Counted from the stretch's first letter, positions 37,154 to 47,978 are shown. The stretch: 64,000 nt of DNA from Symsagittifera roscoffensis (GCF_963678635.1 NC_087069.1:36809959-36873958), one strand, 5' to 3'. Notes: generated by a model not told the origin, from the sequence alone. Program-made: numbers and translations.

Positions 37154-37621
37154 ATGTCATTTAAAAACCTAGGAAATAAACAAACAATCATTTTACACAA
37201 TTGTGAAATAGATAACAAAAAATACGACCTTGTAATCACACCTCATACACAAACAATTGGATACATTCGAACAAAACGACAAACACTAAAGAGAAAAATA
37301 ATAACTAAACAAAGACAAATAACACGAAAAAGATTTTCAAAAAATCGAAACGCATTTTCAGAATCAGAAACCAACAGTTTAGACGAACTTTACAAACTAA
37401 AAGAATCAATAGATAAAAATTGCCCACAACACGATCAATTATATTTTTCTGACTCAGAAACAACTTCAAATTCATCACAAAGAGGAAAAAGAAGAATAAA
37501 AAAGCAGTATAAACACAAACCAGTACATCTATACAATTGGAATCAACCAATTCGACACATTAATAATTACATATTAACAGTCATCGAACGAAAAAATGAG
37601 TTCAACGCACACCCCAGGTGA
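37154..37621 (+). CDS. Small basic accessory ORF overlapping the gag start
   Basis: Encodes 155 residues. Lys/Arg clusters (TKRQTLKRKIITKQRQI, RGKRRIKKQYKHK) alternate with acidic Ser-rich patches (SESETNSLDE, DSETTSNSS). It overlaps the first 26 nt of gag-pol in another frame, so a ribosome finishing it lies at the gag-pol ATG. No domain is recognised. The position and charge recall retroviral RNA-binding regulators, but that is only analogy. It could also be an alternative N-terminal exon spliced to a downstream ORF. Confidence 0.65.
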   Translation: MSFKNLGNKQTIILHNCEIDNKKYDLVITPHTQTIGYIRTKRQTLKRKIITKQRQITRKRFSKNRNAFSESETNSLDELYKLKESIDKNCPQHDQLYFSDSETTSNSSQRGKRRIKKQYKHKPVHLYNWNQPIRHINNYILTVIERKNEFNAHPR

Positions 37622-40600
37622 CGAAACTCCAGATGATGATGAAATCTTTCCTTTTATAGTAGATGCAGATACTGATAGAGGACAACACATATTTTGTCAA
37701 AATTTACTCGTAAATTTATTTGAACCCGGAATCAGTCCATGTAAAACAGAGTTCCCCGATGTAAAAATCAAAAGACAAATCATAGATCACTATCTAAAAG
37801 ATATATGCAACATAACACAACAGTATGGAATCTACTCTATAGAATTCACTTCCCCAAACCATAATAATAGAACATATACTATTCAAACAGACGACCTTGA
37901 TTTAGAATTTTCAAAAGTTTTTTCAGAATATATAAAAAGCATCCAATACCATAACTCACAAAGAGCAAACTCCATTTTCACCAATGAAGTTTTCGCACTA
38001 ATATATAGTTATATTTCGATATTAGAAAATGAACTCCCATTAACAAATGTCTCACCGACAGAAACATCTAAACATTTAAGAGTACGACATGAAATCACAC
38101 TACTCTCTAGTTATTTAAACATCATTAAAGAAAATTTCACGAAAGACGACGTTTCACAACATACCAAACACGATTTACAAAAAATTTTAGCATGGTTCAT
38201 AATAGATTATTTTACACACAATATTGATTTAATTGCACAAGCAAGAAAAAATTTTAGACCCCAAAATTCGAACGATGATACCGCTATCACAGAACAATCA
38301 GATTATGTTTGGGACCCCGAATGGTCTCATTCCGCATTTATAAACTTTCCACAATCAATCTCAAGTCAAGCAATAGGTACAATATCTTACATAAGAGATT
38401 ATGTAAGAGTAATACCATTAACAATTGATGCAACACCATTAAACTATAATACATTTTTACCCGATACACAAAATAATAGTTTAAACTCTACAGTCATACA
38501 CAATGAAAACCTCAATGGAACTAGGAATCTTACTCAACAAGATATCCAGACACCATCACACTTCATAAATGAAGAAATTGTACACACAACAACTACACAT
38601 CAAAGTATTTCACCAATACGCCCAAATTTAACAACACCAAGAAATACAAATCCTTCACAAACACAGGTAACCTTACAATCAACCGTTAAACCTTCGGTTG
38701 CCCCTAAATATTCACATATGGATTACCAAACATACAAACCCATGACAATACCATCAAAAACACGCAAAACATTCACTAGAAACAACTTTGCAGACCATAA
38801 TTATAATTATACACATCCATCAAAAACAAATTATCAACCACAAAGAAATTTTAATCAATATACAAAACCTCGAAACTGGGATAACCCAACGGCCCAATAT
38901 AATTCCACAAATTTTCAACCAAATCCTCCACAGGATCGCAGTGGAAATTACCCATTTTTTCAACAAAATAAAAATAAAAAACAAACATCTTATCAAATGG
39001 ATTATTTATCCTCAGATGAAGATTTCTTACAACCAGATATATTTGCACCAAATACTCAAGAATATCGTAGACAAGGAATACAGAAAACACGTACAAATCA
39101 TAGAAATTTTTCTCCACAATCAATAGATGCACAATATCAACAACCAATTCAACAACAAAATCCAATTAATACACAATCTTTTCAACCAATTCAACAACAA
39201 AATCCAATGACTACACACTCGTATCAACCATCACAAATGCAAAATGAAATACCACTCCCGTATTATCTTCAACAACATGAAATAACAAGAAACCAACTTT
39301 CAAATTTTTCTCAAATGCCAAATGCAGCTGAATCATTACAAATGACAATGAATCCATACCTTATGGGTGGATCATCAATAACATCAAATAAACCTTTAAT
39401 GGTTTTCACAGGAACAGACCCTGAATACTCTGTAGAAGATTATTTAAACGCAGTAACAGCAAATTTAATTTTAAATATAGGACCTGAACCAATTAATACG
39501 CCACTACATCAAAACTGGATACATCGACGCACAGCGTTGATACAAACAACCTTAGATGGCGCAGCCCAAAAATGGTTTTCAGTACTACCTCAAGAAATAA
39601 AATCAAACTGGAAAAGATTTACACAAGAATTTTCAAAAATGTTTGACTCTGAAAGAAACAAACAACAACAAAGAGTTTTATGTAATGAAATTCGCAGATT
39701 ACCAAACGAAACCATCAAGCAAATAGCAGTACGAATCGAAACACTAGTTCGAAAAGCATATTCACTAAATACACACGACTATAAAAACACTAAGATGACA
39801 GAAATCTTAATGATGACCTTAACACCACAATTAAGGAAAATAGCAATAAAAAAGAGAGCATCCCATCCTTCTTCAATTCGAGAACCCGATTTAGATTTTA
39901 GAAAACTAGTAGACAAACTAGAACAAGCAGAAATCACGATGAAACTAGAAGAAACGGAGAATTTGAAATTACAATACGTTAACAAAATTGAAACGACTCC
40001 CACTAATATTAATAATATACAAGAATCAGAAACAGATCTCGTTGAAAAAATCACTGAAATACTCAATATTTACGAAAAGAACCCGAACTTTAAAGGCAAA
40101 CCATCTTTCAAGAAATGGTGTAATTATTGCCGACGATACGGACATAGTATTTCCGAATGTAGACAAAAACAGCAAGATAGTCAAAATAAACCTCAAAAAT
40201 ACAAAGAACCAAATAAATCATTTTATCAATACATGAAAAAAGATCAAAATCTACCAAACAAAAATGTATACAGCAACAACAGTTCAGGAAAACCACTCCC
40301 GAACAATACAAGCTATACAAGAAATCAATCTCCATATAACTCAAGTTATAGAGGAAGATCACCAGAACGAAGGAACACGTATAATTCATCACAAAATCAC
40401 TACAATAGACCGAATAGTCGAAATAACTACTCCAGATCAAATTCAAATACACAACGATTTGTTTCTAGATCTAATTCCCAATCAAGAAATAACTACTATC
40501 CAAACAACCAATCACGAAATTCATCATACAATAGGAATAGAAACTACTCCTATAATCGAAATAGAAGTTATTCAAACAACCGAAACCAGAATTACCCGAA

Positions 40601-43600
40601 CAATCGATCAAGGAATAACTCATATAATAGATCGAACTATAACAGACAAAACAATAATTACCAAAACAGATCGCGAAATAATTCACAAAATCGACACCCA
40701 AGTTATAATAATCGTTATAGAAATTATTCCCAATCACCACACCGGAATAATAATCACTACAATAACTCTAATAATCGTCATAGAAGTAGTACACCTAAAC
40801 ATCAAAGACAAATCAATCAAGTACAAGCTAACCCAGAAACAACATCAGACCCCCCAGGTATTGATGACACAGTAACTGATACGTTACAACTCAATCAAAT
40901 AAACTGTACATCATCAGATTCAGAAAGTGATACTGAAAACACTCTTGCTATCAATATGATAAAAGTCGAAAATGACTATGAATCTGTCATATATGAACAA
41001 CCCTTTCCATCACACATATATGAAAATCAATCAGAATTTCTTCAAAATCATTACACTACACCCATAAATTCCACACCAACGACGCAAGAAACAAACGAGA
41101 TTAACACTACAGATCAAACCAATAAAAATACCAAAACAAAATGCTTGAATACAAACCACATTTATCAAAATATACAAAAAGAACAACCCAAAGAAAAAAT
41201 TTGGACAATACCATTTCTCTTAGAAAGCCCAAGAAATAAAGAATTTCAACCACCAGACCTTGAAATAGATTTTTTAATTGATTCAGGAGCAGAATCAAAC
41301 ATACTAAACATTCCCACATGGAATGAAATAAAAACTTTACACCCAAAGCTAACACCTCTTGAAACCTCCAGTAAGTTAGCGACAGCACAAGGATCAACAT
41401 TGATAAACTACGGAAAAATCCAATTATTTCTCCTCCCTACCAGAACAATGGAGCAAAGCAAACTTCTAAACAAGCCATTTAAACAAATATTCCATATTAC
41501 TGATATTAAATATAACATCATTGGTATACCATTTATTTCAAAGTATATACCAACAATTAACATACTAAATAGTAAATTATTAATCAAAGATAAATATACA
41601 AAAACAAAAGAAACATCATTAACATTTTTTCAAAAATTAAATAAACAACCACCATTCTTTTCAAAATTTTATCCGATATTTAACCAGCAAAGAAAACACC
41701 TGAAACCACTATCAGGAAACATCTATAATTTTTCAATAAAACAAGTTCATCAATATGATAAAGAACAAAACAAACAAAAATTTTATATGTCAGATTTTGA
41801 ATTCAAACCTATTCATAAATTTTTCAAAATTACAATCTCTTCAATAAAATATTTGAAAAATTCGAATTCAGATATTATTTCCTTACATGTTTATAACAAC
41901 ACACCTTACCAAGTAACATTACCTTTAGGACTTTTAGGATATTGTGAAACTAACGCTACAATATCACCAATACACGAAAAAGCCTATCGCGTAAATAATA
42001 TACTCCAATTACTAGATATTTGCCAATCTACAATTCTTAATGAAGAATTATCTATAAATAATATAATAAGTAACGAAAACAGAAATACGGATTATTTCAC
42101 AAAAACTCCATATTTCAAACCTACATTCAACATCAGTAACTACACAGAGGACCAACAGAAATTTTTAACAATGTTTAATTTCCAACATTCACAAATAACA
42201 CAAGACGAATTCGAAAAGTTAGCCAAACAGCTAATTCAATATTCATCAGTCTATGCAACATCAAAATTCGATGTTGGCAAAATCAGTTCATCACTACATC
42301 TCCCATTAAAACCAGACGCAGTTTTCAAAAAACAAAGAGCAAGTAAAGTACCAATTCACTTACATGATAAAGTAAACAGATTACTCGATATTTTAGAACA
42401 GTACAATATTATATCACCAGTTAATAAAGAAGAACAACCAAAAGGCAACACATTCATCAACCCCGTTATCATTCTAGCTAAAGGAGAATCATTAAAAATC
42501 GTTCTCGATGCTAGATACCTCAATTCACTCATAGATGAATCAAAATGTAATTGGCCCATTGAACCAATACAAGTTATTTTAACAAAAATAAACGGCAAAT
42601 ACTTCACAACCGCCGACATGAATAGTGCATACAATCAAATGCCACTAGATGAACAATCACGACGTTTAACACAATTTGTTATCGGAAACCAAAAATATGA
42701 ATTCAACCGCTTATTCTATGGAATATCCATAGGACCAGCAGCATTTTCAGCCTTTATGAGCAAAATTTTTAGACCACTAATACTCAAGAAAAACGCAATC
42801 ACCTATTTAGACGATGTTTTTATGGAATCACAATCAAAAGACGAAATGTTCAAAGTTTTAGAAACATATCACCAAATACTTCAGAATGAAAATCTGAAGG
42901 CCGCCCCCGATAAATCACATTTCTTTTTGACAAGAGTTAAATTCTTAGGACATAACATAGAAAGAAAAACAATCACTCCACTGAAATCACGCATTGACGC
43001 TATTCAAAAACTTCAACCACCAACAAATAAAAAGAAAATCCAAGAGTTCCTTGGAATGTTAAACTTTTTAAGTAAATATGTTTATAAAATGCAATTATAT
43101 CTACGACCATTTTACAACATCCTTAGACAACAAAATAATTTTGAATGGAATACAGAACATCAAACACGATTCGAAGAAATAAAGAAACTTTTAACTGAAC
43201 AAATTTCAAACACAATTCCAGACCCTGATCAACCATTTTATGCAATGTGCGATGCTTCGAACTTTGGCATCGGCGCAGCATTATTACAATCACATAATGG
43301 TACAAATAAAATGAACCTAATATCAGCAAATTCTCGATTATTCACTCAAGCAGAGCTACGACTCTCAACTCTAATGAGAGAATGTACAGCCATAATATAT
43401 ACACTTACAGAATATGAATTTCTGATACTTGGATCAAAACATCCCACAGTTTTATTCACAGACCACAAACCAATCATCTTTCTTTTTACACAGAAATCTA
43501 ACCCAAACCACCGAGTTTACAGATTTCAACTAATTCTAATGAAGTTTCCAAACTTACATATAGTTTGGACTGCAGGAAAAAATCTTGCATTACCAGACAC

Positions 43601-45818
43601 CTTAAGTCGAAATACACCACCTGAATTACTTACACGAAAAACAACAGTTCAAATACCCAAAAACATAAAATTCTACCTTGCAGAAAACGAAACATCACCT
43701 CGATTAGAATGCAAATATGCAGTTAAAACTGATATTGAACAATCACAAATAAATAATTTACAACATTTCCCACTTTATTTAGATTGTCAAAATAATCATT
43801 ATGAAGTTGACCTACTTGGAACATCAACTTTTAAACCAATTCCATATTCTCAATGGATAAAAAATAACACCCAACAAAAACGAACAAAACAACACCTACC
43901 TAAAAAAGACCATTTTCCACTAATTGAAAAAGAAGATTTAACTGATAAAATAAATTTATCAGGACCACAAACAAATGATTCAAAATACACAATAAATCAA
44001 GTTTTTGACCTTCACGACCCACTTGATACAATACCCTTATCTAAATTCGAAGTTGAAAACATTTTTCTCCCCCCAACAGATACGATTACAATTTCAACAC
44101 TGAAACAATATCAAAACCTTGACCCGATAATTCGACAACTAAAATCATGGCACAAATATAAAACTAAACCTATCAAAGCAGATTCAACCATTCTAGGAAA
44201 CAAAACACTCCTCCGATACTTTCGCAAATTTAACAACACAACAATCAATGAAACTACAGACCTTTTAGAATACAATTTAAACGAATCCACAGTTCCCTGT
44301 CTCCCTATAAGTATGATTCTTATAGCTTTTAATATTTCACATACACAAAATATTAAAGGACACTCTGGATCAGAAAAAACATATTCAAATTTTATACAAA
44401 ATTTTTACTTCCCAAATGCACCAATTTGGATAAAAGTACTATGCAATGATTGTATAGTATGTCAGCTAAATAAACCTTACCCAAATCAAAAACAAGTAGC
44501 ACAAAAACAAGATTTTAAAGGACAAAGTTTATACTTTAATCACCGTATCTCATTTGATACTAAAGGACCAATTTCACCCTCATCAGAAGGAAACTCCTAC
44601 ATTATGGTAATTGTTGACGCATTTACACATTATGTAGCACTTAATCCAGTACCACATTGTAACGCTTATTACGCATACACAACACTCTATGAACACTGGA
44701 TAGCAAAGTTTGGACTACCAGAAATTTTAGTTACAGACAATGGTACAGAATTCATAAATAATGAAATAATAACACTATGTCATTTATACAACATTAAACA
44801 CAAACCACGTACATCTCATGCACCTTGGACAAACGGCTTAGTCGAAGGTATGAACCGTTCATTACAAGAATATCTTAGATGTATCATCAACGGAAATGAT
44901 ACAAAATATACCGAATGGTCAGCAGATGTAAAATTATTTCCCTTAGCATATAATTCACAAATTACGACAACTTTAGGAATGTCACCATACGAAATGGTTT
45001 TTAACCAAAAGCCACGCAAACCAATAATGTTTACAGCAAATTCACATAAAAACGCACAAGGTTATTGTCAACCAAATAAAGACTCAATTTGTTATAACCT
45101 ACCTTTACATACACACGATGAAGATCATTTTCATCACCCACAAATTCTTAAATTAGCCTCCGGTACACACACCGAATGGATTTTAAATAGAGATAAAAAA
45201 CACAATGAAATTTATCAAAAAATAACAAAAAAGTTATTACAAAGACAAAATATTAATGAACAAATCAATTCACGTTTTACACCAGCTTCCGATTTAAAAA
45301 TTGGAACATTTGTTTTAATACCTAATTTTAATACTCACAAAGGAATTTCTAAAAAATTACAACCCCTCCGAAAAGGACCCTATCAAATAATTGCAAAACC
45401 CACAGATGTCACATATAAAATTATCGACTCAAACAAAAAAGAAATCGTTCAACATCGAAACAACCTATTACCTTATTACCCAAAAGAATACGCACTCCGC
45501 GAATTAACTCAATTATATTCTTTCACAGGATTAAAAATCATTCAAAATGAACCACATCTAAAAAACACAGAACAAAATGATAACCCCACCGAAACTCAAA
45601 ACACAAAACCAACCGCCACCAAAAACAATGCACAAAATCATAAAGAATCTCCAAAACAAAGAAAAAATAGAAAAATGACAGAACAAATAATACCCCAAGA
45701 AGAAATAGACAAATCAGAACATAGAAAGACAACAAGACTCCGAAATCAACCACGTAAAAACTACAAAATGTTCATCCCCCAATCTAAAATATTAAAGAAA
45801 GTAGAATTTAAAAAGTAA
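37596..45818 (+). CDS. Gag-Pol polyprotein (2740 residues), Ty3/gypsy order
   Basis: One uninterrupted frame without a gag/pol stop or shift. Residues 1-230 form an N-terminal region of unknown fold, and 290-590 are Gln/Asn/Pro-rich. About 599-790 are a capsid-like retrotransposon Gag domain (WIHRRTALIQTTLDGAAQKWF). C842-x2-C-x4-H-x4-C855 is a zinc knuckle, and 870-1075 are Asn/Arg/Ser/Tyr-rich. The protease active site is D1229-S-G. RT spans about 1580-1790, with D1674 and Y1737-L-D-D1740. RNase H has D1886, E1929 and D1956. The integrase zinc finger is H2249, H2256, C2283, C2286, the catalytic core D2321, D2381, E2417 (DD35E), and the GPY module starts at G2594. All key catalytic residues are present. 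The product should make virus-like particles, copy the RNA and integrate the cDNA. It is longer than typical Ty3/gypsy polyproteins, mainly from the N-terminal Gag extension and low-complexity stretches. Confidence 0.96.
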   Translation: MSSTHTPGDETPDDDEIFPFIVDADTDRGQHIFCQNLLVNLFEPGISPCKTEFPDVKIKRQIIDHYLKDICNITQQYGIYSIEFTSPNHNNRTYTIQTDDLDLEFSKVFSEYIKSIQYHNSQRANSIFTNEVFALIYSYISILENELPLTNVSPTETSKHLRVRHEITLLSSYLNIIKENFTKDDVSQHTKHDLQKILAWFIIDYFTHNIDLIAQARKNFRPQNSNDDTAITEQSDYVWDPEWSHSAFINFPQSISSQAIGTISYIRDYVRVIPLTIDATPLNYNTFLPDTQNNSLNSTVIHNENLNGTRNLTQQDIQTPSHFINEEIVHTTTTHQSISPIRPNLTTPRNTNPSQTQVTLQSTVKPSVAPKYSHMDYQTYKPMTIPSKTRKTFTRNNFADHNYNYTHPSKTNYQPQRNFNQYTKPRNWDNPTAQYNSTNFQPNPPQDRSGNYPFFQQNKNKKQTSYQMDYLSSDEDFLQPDIFAPNTQEYRRQGIQKTRTNHRNFSPQSIDAQYQQPIQQQNPINTQSFQPIQQQNPMTTHSYQPSQMQNEIPLPYYLQQHEITRNQLSNFSQMPNAAESLQMTMNPYLMGGSSITSNKPLMVFTGTDPEYSVEDYLNAVTANLILNIGPEPINTPLHQNWIHRRTALIQTTLDGAAQKWFSVLPQEIKSNWKRFTQEFSKMFDSERNKQQQRVLCNEIRRLPNETIKQIAVRIETLVRKAYSLNTHDYKNTKMTEILMMTLTPQLRKIAIKKRASHPSSIREPDLDFRKLVDKLEQAEITMKLEETENLKLQYVNKIETTPTNINNIQESETDLVEKITEILNIYEKNPNFKGKPSFKKWCNYCRRYGHSISECRQKQQDSQNKPQKYKEPNKSFYQYMKKDQNLPNKNVYSNNSSGKPLPNNTSYTRNQSPYNSSYRGRSPERRNTYNSSQNHYNRPNSRNNYSRSNSNTQRFVSRSNSQSRNNYYPNNQSRNSSYNRNRNYSYNRNRSYSNNRNQNYPNNRSRNNSYNRSNYNRQNNNYQNRSRNNSQNRHPSYNNRYRNYSQSPHRNNNHYNNSNNRHRSSTPKHQRQINQVQANPETTSDPPGIDDTVTDTLQLNQINCTSSDSESDTENTLAINMIKVENDYESVIYEQPFPSHIYENQSEFLQNHYTTPINSTPTTQETNEINTTDQTNKNTKTKCLNTNHIYQNIQKEQPKEKIWTIPFLLESPRNKEFQPPDLEIDFLIDSGAESNILNIPTWNEIKTLHPKLTPLETSSKLATAQGSTLINYGKIQLFLLPTRTMEQSKLLNKPFKQIFHITDIKYNIIGIPFISKYIPTINILNSKLLIKDKYTKTKETSLTFFQKLNKQPPFFSKFYPIFNQQRKHLKPLSGNIYNFSIKQVHQYDKEQNKQKFYMSDFEFKPIHKFFKITISSIKYLKNSNSDIISLHVYNNTPYQVTLPLGLLGYCETNATISPIHEKAYRVNNILQLLDICQSTILNEELSINNIISNENRNTDYFTKTPYFKPTFNISNYTEDQQKFLTMFNFQHSQITQDEFEKLAKQLIQYSSVYATSKFDVGKISSSLHLPLKPDAVFKKQRASKVPIHLHDKVNRLLDILEQYNIISPVNKEEQPKGNTFINPVIILAKGESLKIVLDARYLNSLIDESKCNWPIEPIQVILTKINGKYFTTADMNSAYNQMPLDEQSRRLTQFVIGNQKYEFNRLFYGISIGPAAFSAFMSKIFRPLILKKNAITYLDDVFMESQSKDEMFKVLETYHQILQNENLKAAPDKSHFFLTRVKFLGHNIERKTITPLKSRIDAIQKLQPPTNKKKIQEFLGMLNFLSKYVYKMQLYLRPFYNILRQQNNFEWNTEHQTRFEEIKKLLTEQISNTIPDPDQPFYAMCDASNFGIGAALLQSHNGTNKMNLISANSRLFTQAELRLSTLMRECTAIIYTLTEYEFLILGSKHPTVLFTDHKPIIFLFTQKSNPNHRVYRFQLILMKFPNLHIVWTAGKNLALPDTLSRNTPPELLTRKTTVQIPKNIKFYLAENETSPRLECKYAVKTDIEQSQINNLQHFPLYLDCQNNHYEVDLLGTSTFKPIPYSQWIKNNTQQKRTKQHLPKKDHFPLIEKEDLTDKINLSGPQTNDSKYTINQVFDLHDPLDTIPLSKFEVENIFLPPTDTITISTLKQYQNLDPIIRQLKSWHKYKTKPIKADSTILGNKTLLRYFRKFNNTTINETTDLLEYNLNESTVPCLPISMILIAFNISHTQNIKGHSGSEKTYSNFIQNFYFPNAPIWIKVLCNDCIVCQLNKPYPNQKQVAQKQDFKGQSLYFNHRISFDTKGPISPSSEGNSYIMVIVDAFTHYVALNPVPHCNAYYAYTTLYEHWIAKFGLPEILVTDNGTEFINNEIITLCHLYNIKHKPRTSHAPWTNGLVEGMNRSLQEYLRCIINGNDTKYTEWSADVKLFPLAYNSQITTTLGMSPYEMVFNQKPRKPIMFTANSHKNAQGYCQPNKDSICYNLPLHTHDEDHFHHPQILKLASGTHTEWILNRDKKHNEIYQKITKKLLQRQNINEQINSRFTPASDLKIGTFVLIPNFNTHKGISKKLQPLRKGPYQIIAKPTDVTYKIIDSNKKEIVQHRNNLLPYYPKEYALRELTQLYSFTGLKIIQNEPHLKNTEQNDNPTETQNTKPTATKNNAQNHKESPKQRKNRKMTEQIIPQEEIDKSEHRKTTRLRNQPRKNYKMFIPQSKILKKVEFKK

Positions 45819-46420
45819 TTTTAACATTTTATACTTCACAATCTTGAAACCTCCGTAACATTTTTCATTTCCATTTTTCAAAATAACATGCTCACAAAGT
45901 ACGCAATAATTCTAGTTCAAAATAGACCAATAGGATTCATCCAATCCGCCACTTTCTCTAACTCAAACTAAGATCAATTAGACGAATAATCTAGAACTCC
46001 AGGCACATCTCTAACTATAACTTTACAACCTCCAGGTCAAAAATAAGCAAACCACTCCAACTTGACAGCTAAAATAAATATCACCATAATACCGTACCCC
46101 TCCCTTATCTAATAACCCAAAGATCAACAATATTTCCCCAACTCAGACCACGAATACCCCCAAAACAAATTTGATAACTTAGCCTAAAGTCACAAAATGA
46201 AGATTTTAATTAGCCTAAAGTATAAAAATCTCACCATACCCCGGATCATTTGACAAACAAAAATAAAGAAAAAGACGACCTCCCAGTCACCATGAAAATT
46301 GCCCCCAACAATTTTTTACGAAACTCAACCCACTTGTCAAAAAACTAATAAATAATTCGACCACACTAGAAAATCGCCTCAAACAGCAAAAAAACATTCG
46401 ACCAAGAGATCATTTCTTAA
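45819..46420 (+). other. pol to accessory-ORF spacer
   Basis: About 600 nt, A- and C-rich and poor in G. No ORF of note and no clear splice acceptor (poly-U then AG) was seen. Confidence 0.5.
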
Positions 46421-46651
46421 ATGCTTTTCTCTCAAACAGTCGCTCAAATATTTATCAATTTTAAACATTTTTTTTCAATACTTCAAGCCTTTATAATATT
46501 TCTTTTTGATATCATTGAATCTTTTCTAATAATCATAATAATTTTTTGTAACATTTTTTTAATTTTCTACACAATAATTGAACTATTCCTCCAACTTTCC
46601 AAAACCCTTGAATATATCCACAGGTACGATTTTAACAACTTGTCTAAATGA
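46421..46651 (+). CDS. Small hydrophobic membrane ORF a (76 residues)
   Basis: Nearly half the residues are Phe/Ile/Leu. A long hydrophobic stretch (FIIFLFDIIESFLIIIIIFC, then FLIFYTIIELFL) could form one or two membrane spans. Its stop codon overlaps the next ATG (ATGA at 46648-46651). A donor-like CAG|GTACGA at 46624 lies near its end, so it may instead be a leader exon. No family recognised. Confidence 0.55.
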   Translation: MLFSQTVAQIFINFKHFFSILQAFIIFLFDIIESFLIIIIIFCNIFLIFYTIIELFLQLSKTLEYIHRYDFNNLSK

Positions 46652-46836
46652 TACGAACAATTTTCAGTAGAACTGATATTTTTTTATTGTTTGTAATTTT
46701 CATAACATTTCTATTATCCCTCATTTTGACAATATGTAAATGTATAAAGAAAGCAATCATCACATTTGCCCTAGCAACTATTTTTCTAATTCTTTTTTTA
46801 GAAGAATATTATAATAAACATAAACCTTCCCACTAA
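46648..46836 (+). CDS. Small hydrophobic membrane ORF b (62 residues)
   Basis: Two predicted membrane spans (IFLLFVIFITFLLSLILTI and IITFALATIFLILFL) are separated by a short CKCIKK basic turn, with a charged EEYYNKHK tail. It starts within the stop codon of ORF a, which suggests translational coupling or a shared transcript. The size and layout resemble viral small membrane proteins; no homology is claimed. Confidence 0.55.
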   Translation: MIRTIFSRTDIFLLFVIFITFLLSLILTICKCIKKAIITFALATIFLILFLEEYYNKHKPSH

Positions 46837-46841
46837 AGTAA

Positions 46842-47978
46842 CAATTTAAAAATCCATCAAAAATTGCTACCCAACAGTCACAGAATCAGTCTTCACCGAC
46901 ATCATCCCAAGATAATCCAACACCACCTTCAACTACTCAAAACCCTCAAACATCTACACGAATTTCTTTTCAAGACAATCCATACACTTTTGAAGAACGG
47001 CACGCTCGTTTATCTGAACCACTAGAACCAGTTCAACGACAAGCATCCCTAAGTGAACCAACATATAATCTTTACCCAACACTACCACAAGAACTAAGTA
47101 GAATACGAAACCTTAGTCAAAACCAAAACACAGCAGAAATAAATAGACAAATTATACATCCTCGACGAAATAGAAATTTTCAAACTCCCCGAGTTCATTT
47201 TGATATACCTCAATCCCCAACACAAACCACTCCAGAAAACACCACTGGTATCACACCAGAAACTCCTACACTTTTTTCACAACGAAGCACTTCCAGTCTA
47301 CCTTCAGACTACTTAGGTTCAACACCAACATCTGAACAGATACGTGAAAATCCCTTTAACCCCCCAAACCTAACATCACGACTACCATATTGGACTACAA
47401 ATTCATTCACACAAGGTGAACCAAATTTAGTCAATGACCCCATAGATATTTCTACGGATACAACAACATCCTCATCACTACCAGAAACATTATCACTACC
47501 ATCAACACCATCAATAAGTCAATTTTCACCACTACCCTTTAACTTAAATTTTCCAAATAATCTCGACGCCAGATATCGAGAACAATCATCTATAAATATT
47601 CCTTTAAGATTAGATTGGAATACATTCACAGCACCTCCACCATTATTTGGACAACATCAAGAAAGTAACCGCCTTCATAACTGGGCACTTAATAGATTAC
47701 AATATCGTCAAGATATTCACAACGATATCCGTGATCACAATATTCAAATACTCCAACAAAACAGTTTACAATTAAAGTTTGAAATCACAGTTAAGTTAAA
47801 TAATATTACCCAACATCCCTACCCATTAAATCCACCTAACATAACAGCTCAATCACTACCACCACCGTTTATAACTACTGAAGTAATATACAAATACGAC
47901 AGATACACCAAAAACACAATTGGTTACATTACATTTTATAATCCATACTCAGGATTATCATACACATGTATATTCTAA
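46842..47978 (+). CDS. ATG-less 378-codon ORF, Pro/Gln/Ser/Thr-rich
   Basis: The frame is open from just after TAA at 46839-46841 to TAA at 47976-47978 and contains no ATG codon in any position. Composition is coding-like: an N-terminal Pro/Gln/Ser/Thr-rich part (QNPQTSTRISFQDNPYTFEE) and a C-terminal folded-looking part (LKFEITVKLNN, YKYDRYTKNTIGYITFYNP). The last 13 nt overlap the env-like ORF. A frameshift from ORF b is excluded because TAA at 46839 lies in the way. The ORF therefore needs splicing from an upstream ATG exon or non-AUG initiation. The start given is the limit of the open frame, not a known start. No family recognised. Confidence 0.75.
   Translation, partial: QFKNPSKIATQQSQNQSSPTSSQDNPTPPSTTQNPQTSTRISFQDNPYTFEERHARLSEPLEPVQRQASLSEPTYNLYPTLPQELSRIRNLSQNQNTAEINRQIIHPRRNRNFQTPRVHFDIPQSPTQTTPENTTGITPETPTLFSQRSTSSLPSDYLGSTPTSEQIRENPFNPPNLTSRLPYWTTNSFTQGEPNLVNDPIDISTDTTTSSSLPETLSLPSTPSISQFSPLPFNLNFPNNLDARYREQSSINIPLRLDWNTFTAPPPLFGQHQESNRLHNWALNRLQYRQDIHNDIRDHNIQILQQNSLQLKFEITVKLNNITQHPYPLNPPNITAQSLPPPFITTEVIYKYDRYTKNTIGYITFYNPYSGLSYTCIF

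Noticed and set aside
38788-40875. Secondary plus- and minus-strand ORFs inside gag-pol (for example 40264-40875)
   Set aside because: They overlap the main frame in low-complexity Asn/Arg-rich coding DNA and lack independent support.
46648-46860. Programmed frameshift from membrane ORF b into the ATG-less ORF
   Set aside because: TAA at 46839-46841 in the target frame lies after the end of ORF b, so any slip before the ORF b stop would terminate at once.
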